Below, piece by piece: positions 22,750 to 32,475 of a DNA stretch of 64,000 nucleotides. The position numbers and the translations under genes are program-made. The notes beneath the pieces are model-generated. The model saw nothing but the letters and a program-made list of their open reading frames with translations. It was not told where the DNA came from and made no database searches. The stretch spans positions 3,348,001 through 3,412,000 of the forward strand of contig NC_057790.1 in the NCBI RefSeq assembly GCF_014905175.1. The letters run 5' to 3'. The stretch comes from Aphidius gifuensis (Eukaryota > Arthropoda > Insecta > Hymenoptera > Braconidae). Each line of letters begins with the position of its first letter. Positions within the stretch are counted from its first letter, which is position 1.

Positions 22750-23769
22750 ATTAAAAAAAAAAAAAAAAAAGAAATTAAATAATTATTATTATTATTTAAC
22801 AGCACTCATTCGTGTTTAATAAATTTGTCATGTATCTATAGACAAATATATATATATTCCTAAATTCATGTATTTTTTTTTATTACTTTTTACGGTTTTT
22901 ATATAGTCATAAGAGAGAGAAAATAAGTTAAAAAAAAAAAATTTATATACAATAACTGGTTTATCAATGTTTTGATAAAATGAAAAATTACAACTTTCAC
23001 GTCAGAAATGCGTGGATGTAGTAATTAGAATGAATTTGAAAAACATTTTTCAATCAGATAATTTGAGAAATATATATTCTCAATTTATATGACGTATATA
23101 TGTATGGGTTAATAAAAAAAAACCATGAATTTATCTGATTAAAATCAAGTTTTTCTATTTTTCTATAATTTTTTTCTTTTTCTTTCTTTTTTTTTCGGTC
23201 ATTTGAATTGAGTTAATTATTTCCTCATATTAAAAACAACCGATCAGCCTGCTGATTATGTTTTATATGCGGTCATATATGTATTTTTAGTAATTAAAAA
23301 AAAAAAAAACTTAATAAGATATATTTTTATTTATACTGATAAAATAAAAAAAATACTAAATAAGATAAAACATTGAAAATTAAACACTGTAAGATATATC
23401 TATATGTATATTTATGATATTTAAAAAAACAAAAAAAATGTTTTATTTACTTAATTTATTTCAATAGAAGATAGTGATGTAAAAGTTTGGTTGTTTTTTT
23501 TTTTTTATCAGTCACCTTTACCGGCCCAAAGAATCGTTAAATACTTAGTCGAAGAAAATAGTCCCTGACTATATATATGTTTGTACTTAAGAGATAAAAG
23601 TTCCGGGTGTTTTAAGAGCTCGTTGCTGAGAAATGAACTCGTAAAAAATTTCGAACCCTTGATAGCCAAAGACAAAAAAAAATATATATATACGAGTGCC
23701 ACTGTATGAGAGTAAGTAAAATGTACAAGAACAAAAAAAATAAATAAATATATAGGTAAAAAAGTAGGG
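22750..23769. other. A+T-rich non-coding DNA
   Basis: Poly-A, ATT repeats and poly-T, with a slightly mixed stretch at 23515-23660. No feature is supported. Confidence 0.6.
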
Positions 23770-23960
23770 TGCGGTGCACGAGCCCTATGAAATCAGTCTT
23801 GGCAGTCAAAGAAATCAAACCAGCCGTGATAGAGACCGATAGACGGTTCGACGTCCACAGTAGGTAGAGCGTGATAAAACTTTTTTCGTGACGACGACAA
23901 TCTTGCAGAACGACAACGACGACGCAACGTCTCGTCAAATTCACTCCAGACGCACGGCAG
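23770..23960. promoter_or_regulatory. G+C-enriched island
   Basis: Contains GGTGCACG, CTTGGCAGTCAAAG (partly symmetric, NFI-like half site), GACGGTTCGACGTCC and CGACGACG repeats. Minus-strand frames pass through it (23612-24056) but are flanked by poly-T-encoded Phe runs and show no domain. Regulatory function is inferred. Confidence 0.3.
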
Positions 23961-24169
23961 CAGCAATCGATCCAAGAAAGTAAATAAAAAAAAAATAAAA
24001 TAAAAATCCCCAAAAATAAAAAATAAAATAAAAAAAAATGTGTCGAAACCAGTCACTTTTATTCGAATTTTATATTCTTAGCTATGCCTTTCACTTCATT
24101 CAGTCTTTGAGAAAAAATAAAAGGAAAAGGAAAAATTTCTAAAATTTTCTTCAATGCAAACGCCAGTTA

Positions 24170-24600
24170 GTTGACTAAAACTATTGCCATCAAGTAATTG
24201 AAAACTTTTGAAGCGCCAAAATGCCGGAAATTAAGGTGCGAAGTTGAGAATATATATAGCAAAAAATTCTAGCTTGATCAAACGCGGCTACCCCATGACG
24301 ATTGAAAGTGCGATGATCGCGACAAAAAGATAGAAACAGGGGGGGTTTTTATAAAAGGGGGTTTAAAGACTGCGCAATGGCAAAAATAAATAAAATTTTA
24401 TAAGTAAAAGAAGCAAGTTATAAGAGGGGGATGGTAGAGAGACCGATTAAAGTAGAGTAAGAGTGTGGTAGCTAAGTTAAGAGGAAAAGAAGAAGAAAAA
24501 GTAAATGAGGGTTGGTAAAGAGGAGGTAAGAAAGACAGAGGCAGTGGGTGGCTGGGACGAAAGTTAGTATTGATTCAGATTCAGCTAGTTAGCTATGCTC
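24170..24600 (+). promoter_or_regulatory. Candidate TATA promoter in purine-rich region
   Basis: A TATAAAAG box (24350-24357) lies between two G5 tracts, an unusual flank in this sequence and reminiscent of a TFIIB-recognition context. Upstream is a mixed island with GCGATGATCGC symmetry; downstream the plus strand is purine-rich (GAG/AAG) to 24560. An ATG at 24505 reads MRVGKEE to a GAG/GTAAGA donor at 24525. The purine bias makes both the frame and the donor less informative. Confidence 0.25.
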
Positions 24601-26574
24601 GAAGCTGCCATGTCTTTCTTGCGCAGCAACCCCTCTTTTTATTTCATTTCTTTTTTTATATATATTTTATTTTTTTTTTCTTCAAAGTCTCTCTCTCTCT
24701 TTGTCGAACAAGTAAAATCTATTGAGAGTACTATCTCCCTCACGCCGTTACCTCGACGACGACGCATACGTTTAAAACTTAACATGTATGAATTTATATA
24801 TATGCAGGTATATTTGTATATGTGAGCATAAAAAAAAACGAAAAAATCCTCAGATGAAAACTTGGAGAACAAAAAAAATTATAATAAAAAATCAAAGGTG
24901 ACAACCTCTTTTTTCTTAAACTCTTTTATTTTATACATAATATATAACTTTGGATATTTTTCTTTTTTTTTTTTTATTTATATACAATTTATTTACTCGA
25001 TTTTTTTTGTGCCATGTAATTTTTTATTTTACAATTGCATTGTTTTTCATATTATTTTATTTTTAACTTTTTTCCATGTCAATATTTTTTTTAACTTGCA
25101 ATATATAGACCAAAAGTAATATTTTATTTATATAGGTATGATGAAGGGGAAATGTGTTGCCAAATATGACGATATATTGAATAAAAAAATGAAATAATAA
25201 TATGAAGAAAAGAAAAAAATTACTTTATATTCGTTTGACATATTTTAAAAAAACAATTTCACAATGTCACACTTTTGATTTTTTTGTTATTTTCATTTCA
25301 AAAATTTGATGTTTGATTTTTCATATTTTTTTTTTTGGCTTTTCTTTGATGAAAAAAAATAATAAACTATTATAAAAAAGTTTTTACTGTATTAGTAATG
25401 TACAGAATAAAAGAGTCTTTAAAATATCTTTGAAGTTAAAAAAATCGACATATGTATTATCTTGAGTTTCCCCTAACGTAAAATAAATTCAGTCACAATA
25501 TTTACTAGCATTCATTTGTGTGCGTGTGTTGGGTGTGTTTTTTCGTAAAATTTCCAAGAGAAAAACATACGATATTACTTCATTTATTACCTCCGTCTCC
25601 ATCTTGCGGAATTTTCTTAAACCAAAAGACGTCGCGACGCCTTAGCTGCTAATAATCAACGTGCTTTTATTTCACCCTTTTCTTCATCCAACAACTTGTA
25701 ACAAATATATAAACTTTGATTCATTCTGTCAACAAAATAAAAATAATAAAAAATCACAAAATTTATGGAGTAAAACAGTCGTATAATAACAATATAATAT
25801 TCCCGAGTATCGAAGGTCTCAAATAAAAAACAAGTATGACAAAAAGAATCGAATAAACATTTTTTAAATGATAAAAACAAGAAAGATACAATAATATAAA
25901 AGAACTAAAGAAAAAAGGAAGAAAAGGACTTAGCAAGGCCACGATTTTGTTGAGCAGGAACTAAAAAGAATTTCAAGGTTCTAGGACGATCATTTACAAA
26001 TAAAACAAATGCAACAAATGCAAGTCAACGACAACAACAACAATGATACCTGAATTTTTTTTTTTCATTTAAAACATCATTTTTGATGGTTCAGCTATCG
26101 ATTGCTCTTGCATCGTTTCTATTCTTCAAAAAAAAAAATACTTGAATTCTTTATATTGATATATTTATGGGGACCAGCCACAAGATGAATTTTTACATCG
26201 ATCTGTAGCATTTAAAATAAATTTATTATTGAAAAAAAAATTTAACCAACCAGTCAATATCAAAGACAAAGAAGAATTTTTTCAAAATAAATTTTTACAT
26301 ATAAAATTTTTCATCACTATGCAGTCTGTTCAATGCAAATAATTCTAATGATTGTTTTGATCCGGTCAGTTACATGAAATGGATACACCAACTTTCATAT
26401 CCGTTGTATTGAAAAAATAAAAAAAATATAAATAATAATAATAACACCACCCAAAAATTATATATCAACTGAATTACTATTTATTATTTATTTTTTCAAT
26501 TGGAAAATTTTTACTGACATATGGAGTATATATATATTTGTCTATATGTATTATGAATATATACATGGGTTTGT
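24601..26574. other. A+T-rich non-coding DNA
   Basis: Includes a CT-rich tract at 24688-24702, a CGACGACGACGC patch near 24752, long poly-T at about 24965, and a small island at 25590-25670 with the palindrome CGTCGCGACG. Frames 24862-25119 and 25656-25880 are Phe/Tyr/Ile-rich shadows. Confidence 0.55.
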
Positions 26575-26930
26575 TTAAAGCCGCAGGGTAATACTCATAT
26601 CCGGTCCATTTGGTAAGATCGTCCGGATGAATATTTGAAAAGGTATTATTAAAAATTAGGACTGAGGATATTTAGGTCAGAGGATGCAAGTCACTGGACA
26701 TGAGTGACTCTTGGCCAAGCCCTTAGGTGCCAAGCGTAATTAAAAAATTACAGGGGCGGCTATACTTTGTATTCTCCTTTTTTTTATATATATATATATT
26801 TAATTTCTATTCTTCATCATTATGTCATGTATACATACATACAGAAGTTTTGAGGTTATTCATTCATGGCGCCAGAAAATTAGACAAATGGCGCCACAAT
26901 TATTGTGATAGTCTTTCTTCAAATCTTAAA
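26575..26930. promoter_or_regulatory. Mixed-composition island with imperfect hairpin
   Basis: AATACTCAT-at-CCGG (26590-26604) pairs with CCGGATGAATATT (26623-26635), with one mismatch and a 2-nt bulge around an 18-nt loop. Further on are CTTGGCCAAG symmetry near 26712 and two GGCGCCA words (26868, 26890). TATA/poly-T separates the parts. Candidate regulatory DNA. Confidence 0.3.
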
Positions 26931-29389
26931 TTCCGTCTGTTTTATTTATTTTGTTGATTTTTTTATTTTTATCTTTACTATATATTTTTTTTTTATCTTT
27001 CCAATATGTCATTTTTCCTTTTCTTTTCTTCGACCTTTGAGAGTCAATACTCACATTTTTATATCATAAAAAGTTGAAACATTGATCGGAGAATATTTAA
27101 CTGATAATAACCTCAAAATTTCTAGCACAATTATCTTTTTTTTTTATTTTTTTCAATGACGTTTATATGTAATTTTTTTTTTTTCACTTTGATATAAAAG
27201 TTTTGAGTCATTATGTGAATCATTGCATGTGCATTTGTATGAAGGGTCATGTATATATAGAAAACAAAAAAATAAAAATAAAAAAATGATTATATTTTAT
27301 AGGTTGTCATTGAATATTGAAAAAATGCTCAATGATAGGCTATTTCCCCGAATAAAATTGTGGTAAAAAATAAAAAAATGATTGTAAGGGGTAAAAATAA
27401 ATATATAAAATGCATTTACTTGCAATTCATTTTTTTTTAATATCAATTTCACAGGAATAAATAATAAATTGGTAAATTAAACTTTCCAAGGGGAAAACTT
27501 TTAGATGGATAATTTTTTTTTTCTTTTTGCAAAAGTAACAAATTGAAGGGATGTTATTTATAATACATGTAGGGAAAATTCGTAACCATAAATACAATGA
27601 CACTTACTGCAACTGGACAGTGTATTTGCAACTTTGTCATACATGTCAATTTCAATTTTCCACAGTAAAATATAAAAATACATCAATAATAAATAATAAT
27701 ACATTTGAAAGAAGAAAAAAAAACAATAAAACAGACTGCAATATAATTATAATGTAACTGTTAAATCGAAATATATATCAAGTTTTAAATTTACAGTAAA
27801 AATAATCATGAAAATTTAAAAAAACTTTAAATTTAATTTTTTATTTTCTTGAATAAAAACAAGCCTTAGGGTAAACACGTGTAAACATAATTTAATTTTT
27901 TTTTTTTTTTCATATTATAATGAATATTTTCAGTCAAATCCTATGTTATTTTTTTTAAAGTCTTGAGTGAAAACAGGGCTTTTCACTTTGATGCTTATTA
28001 CAAAATAAAAATCGTCCATGTAGTATTTTTCGTGTGTGCTATAAAGTTCAGTATATGTAGAAAAATATTAAATGCCTAAGAGAAAAGAAGGAGAAGGGTA
28101 ATGACTATGCCCTGAGCACAAAAAAAAAGAAAAAAAAAACCACCATTGCACGTCAGTGTCAGTGAACATACGTATAAAATCACACATTTAAAATGATTTT
28201 TTAATAAATAATTTTATACATTATAGACTGTACATAGTGGTGCATGTATACTATGTATAAAATTTATTTTTAAAAATAACATAAATACCAAACGCTCTAT
28301 ATATATATATTTATATGAATATTTATTAGCATTTAGTAATTACCTTATCGACCAGATCAGCCTGTACCTCACTGGCATATCGAGCTTGTATCTACGTTAC
28401 GTCCTTCGCGCCTTTACTGGCACGCGAACATGACGATTTAGCATATACACAAAAAACGAACCTCAGCAAATTCTCACGGAACACGTGTATATATTCTTTG
28501 GAATTTAGATATTTAGTATTTTTTTTTTTTTTAAATATATAAAATTTTTGATAAAATTTAATTTGAAATATATATAACCAATTGTCTATTATTTTTTTTC
28601 TATTTAAAATTACAAATTTGTTGACTTGTTTTTTTTTATTTTGATTATACACATTTGATAAAATAGCTCTTCACATATTTTTTTAAACTTTTAGACCACC
28701 TTGGTTGTTTTTTTTCCTTTATTTTAAGATGGCAATATAATTTTACGATACTTTGGTATACCTGTTACCCCAAAGCTACACTTTTGGACCTTTTGTTTTG
28801 GCTCTTTAATGTCTTCTACAATGTCATAAAACTATTCATTGCTACAAAAAACATTAAAAAAAAAAAACAAACAAAATGGGCCAAAAGATAAGATAAAAAA
28901 CTGACCAGTCCATTATTTCCCCTCTTTGTTTTGTTTTTTTTTTTATATACCATCACATCTAAGGTATATTTAAACTCTTAAAATGATATAGTTTGACAGT
29001 TTTAAAACTAAGGATTGATGTTATTTAAAATTATGATTATCCTAGTTTATGAGAATGAAATGAATAAAATTAAAAAATAAAATATACATTATCAATGACT
29101 CAACATTTGTAAAAATTTTTGATGTTTAAAAATGTACATGAAGTGAGAATATTGTCTGGGGTCATGGTTGAATGTGATGCCATCAGTCATATAGCATTCA
29201 CTTCAGGGTCTAGGTCGAATGTTGAAATCTTTTACCCACAATTTTTCATTTCTCCATTCATTCATTTATTTATATTTATTCACTAAATTTTTTTTTTCTT
29301 CAAATATATAAAATACTGAAATTATATTTGGCATCAGAATTATATTCATCTTGTAACAATAATAATGATAATATAATATGAGGGGTTGT
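26931..29389. other. A+T-rich non-coding DNA
   Basis: Homopolymer-rich, with one small mixed island at 28340-28450 (ACGTTACGTCC, CGCGCC, GGCACGCGAAC). No frame, RNA or repeat of note apart from short TA and T tracts. Confidence 0.6.
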
Positions 29390-29480
29390 TGCAACACCAA
29401 GCAACACAACGATCATGGACAATGGTCAGTCAGTGGCGGGTGGTTATATTGTCCTGTCAATGGTGTTAGTCTACATATTA
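29390..29480 (+). promoter_or_regulatory. Mixed island with initiator-like motif upstream of candidate start exon
   Basis: TCAGTC at 29426-29431 matches the insect initiator TCAKTY. At +28 relative to its A lies TGTCA, four of five to the DPE RGWYV. No TATA box is needed in such promoters. The island sits about 135 bp upstream of the candidate ATG at 29565. Single motifs of this length occur by chance, so the support is contextual. Confidence 0.2.
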
Positions 29481-29564
29481 TTTACCTTTTTTTAAACTGT
29501 CAATTCAATAGTTAATTTATGTGAAAACACACACTTGCATAGATACCCTTGCATTAAATTTACC

Positions 29565-29586
29565 ATGGTCTCGTTGATGAATGCAG
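29565..29586 (+). CDS. Candidate start exon of a secreted or membrane protein (exon 1 of 2 in this model)
   Basis: TTTACCATGG gives an optimal start context (ACC before, G after). The frame reads MVSLMNA and ends at GCAG/GTGAAAAT, a reasonable donor, in phase 1. Spliced across an intron of 1592 bp (gt...ag) to 31179, the frame continues without a stop. The repeated SLMN in both exons is curious and may be chance. No family is recognised. The evidence is start context, donor and phase agreement, not homology. Confidence 0.25.
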
Positions 29587-31178
29587 GTGAAAATATCCAC
29601 TAAAATCTTTCAGTCTTTTCAATAATTTTTCATTTAGAATTATTTTTTTTTCTCCCTGCACTCACTAAACCATCAATGGCTCTAAAATCAAATGTGTATT
29701 TAGCTAGTTTTATATCCCTTTTTTTAATATGATGCGCGTATTTTATTTTATGGTTCCAAAATTCCTTTTTTTATTATATATTTTTGAATTGACCCTCAGA
29801 TTCGTTTGCCTTTTTCATCACGCATTTATAAATTTATTTCTTTTAGTTTTTTCAACTTTTGTTAACAGACTGTATGGCTGCACTTGTTGTGAACATTCTG
29901 TGGAAAATTTAGGGAAAATTGATGGTCAGCGAGGAAATAAAGAAGAATATAAATAAAAAAAAAAAAGGTGATGCCGATCTTTTGTGTATAAAAGAATAAA
30001 AAAAACACATTTCAATACTCTACACCTATTTCTACGAATAAAATAAACAATAAACCTAAATCTTCTTATTTCCGCGACAAAAAAAACTTTAAAAAAAAAT
30101 GAAAAAGCTTTATATTTAGAATTGCTTTGAAAAAAAATATAAAAAAAAGAACAATCAGCGATTAAATTTGAGATTTAAAAAAAAAGTTTTTTAAATCAAT
30201 GTTTTTAGTTTGAATAGTAAATAAGTTTTTTTTCAAGTTTTTAAACTAAAATAAAAAAATTTTCGTGGTTCTTGTAATTTTCATTCTATCAAGGTGTTCT
30301 TTCAGATGAGCGTCGTTTGACTGGTTAGTCATTAGGACCCACCTTTGGTTGTATAAACAAAAAAAAAAAAAACACACACACACACACACACATACATGAA
30401 ATTTAAAAAAATAAAAAATAAACGTCCGTTGTCTTTTCTTTTATGTTTTTTTTTTTTATTTTTTGTCTTTGTCGCTCATCACACCCAAACATAGTAGAGG
30501 ACCAGCAATATAAAACACGGATATTAAAAATATAAGTTGTTTTTTTTTTTTGTTTAATTTTAAGTTTGGGTCGGAAGAAGAGACACACACATACAAATAC
30601 AGTGTATATATTCCCCGCCTTGACCACTCTAATTACGACTAATTTTGTTAATTACCATGAGGTACTATACCGCTGCAGTGAGGATCAAATAAGAACCCCC
30701 TTTATTTTTCGTGTGGCTCCGACTAATTCAGGGGTCCAACATTGTGTCTAGACTTTAAACAACATTCGCGCTTCGTCCCACGGATACTGCTTGAAAAAAT
30801 AAAAAAATATTGTTCAGGCTTTAAAAAATGAAAAGAAAAAAATTTCTTCATAATTTTATTTTTCAATTTTTATAATTTTTTATTTTCTTTTATTTCTTAT
30901 ATTTATTTCTGCATATATTTTTTTATTTTTAACCAATTAGTCCACTTTGAAATTCTCTTCCTTAATCATCCTATCATTTTTATATTTATTTTATTTTTTA
31001 TTTTGCATTGAAAATTAACATTTCGCGTGAGAAATCATCGACAGTATAAATACAAAATAAATACACATTTAATTTCTGCCCTTAAGCAGCTTTGTCTTAT
31101 ATACATTATTTTTTATTTGATTTAATTTTTTTATATTTATTTTTACTTATTTTTGATTTTTTTAATTTTTTGTTGCAG
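29587..31178 (+). other. Putative intron and A+T-rich non-coding DNA
   Basis: Begins GTGAAA and ends TTTTTTGTTGCAG, a strong polypyrimidine-tract acceptor. It holds an (AC)10 microsatellite at 30372-30392 and a mixed patch at 30610-30790. No other gene is evident. Frames inside are simple-sequence shadows. Confidence 0.3.
30372..30392. repeat. (AC)n microsatellite
   Basis: About ten uninterrupted AC dinucleotides following a poly-A run. Confidence 0.95.
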
Positions 31179-31233
31179 ATGACATGAGCTTGATGAACAA
31201 ACTATTTTTCACATTATCAGTCTTGATTTTCCA
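31179..31233 (+). CDS. Candidate signal-peptide exon (exon 2 of 2 in this model)
   Basis: The acceptor TTTTTTGTTGCAG ends at 31178 and the donor GTGAGT starts at 31234. In the frame set by the 29565 exon it reads DDMSLMNKLFFTLSVLIF plus two bases (phase 2). LFFTLSVLIF after a lysine is a typical signal-peptide core, so the protein would enter the secretory pathway. If the exon is instead the first coding one, translation could start at the internal ATG 31184. Read past the donor, the frame stops at once (TGA at 31235), so the donor is required. The partner exons are outside the window or unrecognised. Confidence 0.3.
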
Positions 31234-31351
31234 GTGAGTTACTGGTAATTCACTCTTCAAAAAATTGGCCATCATTGAGTACCCTACGACTTGTTAAAAA
31301 AGAAATCAAGAAAATAGGAGAAGTGGGTTTTTTTTTTTAAGTACCAGCACC

Positions 31352-31368
31352 ATGACCAGATTCTCCAG
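31352..31368 (+). CDS. Alternative start segment (CACCATG, CAG/GTAAAT donor)
   Basis: GCACCATGACC is a near-ideal start context. The frame reads MTRFS plus two bases and ends at CTCCAG/GTAAATT, a strong donor. If the upstream acceptor at 31178 is used without the 31233 donor, 31179-31368 would be one 190-nt exon whose first part is 5' UTR with two short upstream frames. This competes with the signal-peptide model, and both could be isoforms. Confidence 0.2.
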
Positions 31369-31369
31369 G

Positions 31370-31829
31370 TAAATTTTTTTATGTTTTTCTTTTTATTCCT
31401 TTAAATTTTTATTTATTATTATTGGCTAGTTTTTTTTTTTTTTTTTTATTCTTCACCTTTGAACAATAGAAAATAAAAAAAAAATAATAAATAAAAAAAG
31501 AGCGACAATATAACTATTGGATAGTTTTGAAAGGCTTGTGTCGGCATCGCAGGGAGTCCAGGTACGAAAAGCACGTATAAAAAATCCTCAGAAGTATATA
31601 TTGCCCAGTGTTTTCCGGCACAATAGACAAAAACGATTCACAAAAAACTTTATATTCTCGTTTCTTTTTTTTACTTCTTTTCATTATTTTATTTTTTCTT
31701 TATTTTTTTTTCCTTTTTTTGTGAATGCCATTTTTTTTTTTTCAAGAGACGGATGCAAAAGAGCACTAAATAGAAATTTTTTAAGTATAGAAATTTTGTT
31801 TTTTTTTTTAACATATATATAGTATTTGA
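31370..31829. other. Poly-T-rich non-coding DNA
   Basis: Dominated by poly-T, with a short mixed segment at 31520-31640 containing TCGCAGGGAGTCCAG/gtacga (acceptor-like and donor-like sites 9 bp apart, too close to define an exon). Confidence 0.5.
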
Positions 31830-32060
31830 ATACGCGTGAAAGGTAACACCTGCTGTATTGCACTTTGGTCCATCAGAATCTATAAAAAAAAAATCCCTTG
31901 GGTTTTCTCATATACACATACCTGAGGAGACTTGAGAGACACGTCCACTGATCTATAAGTGAATATACTAGTCACGAAAAGCTGATAGACCAGCTTTTGC
32001 TGACACACGTGATTCACCGGAATTTTGTCGCCTCAGGTATCACCGATTCAATCAAAAAAA
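31830..32060. promoter_or_regulatory. Mixed-composition island around a long hairpin
   Basis: The island begins TACGCGTGAAAGG and ends TCACCGATTC. Most of it is occupied by the imperfect hairpin 31918-32040. It lies about 600 bp downstream of the candidate signal-peptide exon, and so would be intronic if that gene is real. Confidence 0.35.
31918..32040. ncRNA. 123-nt imperfect hairpin, possible RNA precursor
   Basis: The outer arms ATACCTGAGG-a-GAC (31918-31931) and GTC-g-CCTCAGGTAT (32027-32040) pair over 13 of 14 positions. Further in, GTGAAT (31959-31964) pairs with ATTCAC (32012-32017), GTCA (31971-31974) with TGAC (32001-32004), and AAAAGCTG (31977-31984) with CAGCTTTT (31991-31998), leaving a 6-nt loop ATAGAC. 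The four stems are collinear and nested, as in a folded precursor, but the 5' side has 18 extra bases between the outer stems. Strand and function are unknown. Confidence 0.4.
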
Positions 32061-32309
32061 CTCGTTTAATATTCCCAATAATTACAGCAATAATCAAAAA
32101 ATAAAAAAAAATGAAAAAAAAAAAAAAACAGCACGACATTAATGTTCCCTCAATTTTAAATATAAAAAAAAAAATATATATGAATAGATATTTTTATAAG
32201 TTAAATGACAAATGTCCATACATTAAAAAAAAAAATTTATTATAATATTTTTTTTGTTTTTATAACGGTCAAATTGTATATATGGGGATGTACGTTAAAG
32301 ATTTTTTGG
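32061..32309. other. Poly-A-rich spacer
   Basis: A-rich low complexity; nothing recognised. Confidence 0.6.
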
Positions 32310-32475
32310 GGTTGTCAAGAATAAGGATATGAGGACAATGAAAATGGTAGGATCTAGGGGGCTTAGTCCGAAGAAACCTGGTGGATGAAATCCATAGCAT
32401 ATCCCTGATGGGCGCCCGGCTGTCTGGTCCAGCCGGTTTCCCACTTGTGTCGTTTTCATATATCTCATACATATA
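32310..32475. promoter_or_regulatory. G+C-enriched island with compact G+C hairpin
   Basis: Contains GGATCTAGGGGGCTTAGTCCG and a hairpin: TGGG (32409-32412), 3-nt internal loop, CCGGCTG (32416-32422), 7-nt loop, CAGCCGG (32430-32436), 3-nt internal loop, CCCA (32440-32443). A minus-strand frame spans it (to 32472; starts MYEIYENDTSGKPAGP), less biased than most frames here, but with no recognised domain or splice partners. Element or exon remains open. Confidence 0.35.

Noticed and set aside
23612..24056. Longest open frames of the window (minus strand, up to about 133 codons)
   Set aside because: They are bounded by poly-T-encoded Phe/Leu/Tyr runs, show no domain or signal pattern that makes sense along the length, and two overlapping frames are open at once, as expected from low-complexity sequence.
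24601..25119. Hydrophobic plus frames near poly-T
   Set aside because: Composition artefacts of T-rich sequence.
29415..29470. ATATTGTCCTGTCA, similar to the start of the insect miR-1000 mature sequence
   Set aside because: The downstream complementary arm needed for the hairpin is absent and the 3' half does not match. The local GGACAAT/ATTGTCC pair is short and in the wrong place.
31556..31570. Acceptor-like TCGCAG and donor CAG/gtacga nine bases apart
   Set aside because: Too close to define an exon, and no coding or transcript context.
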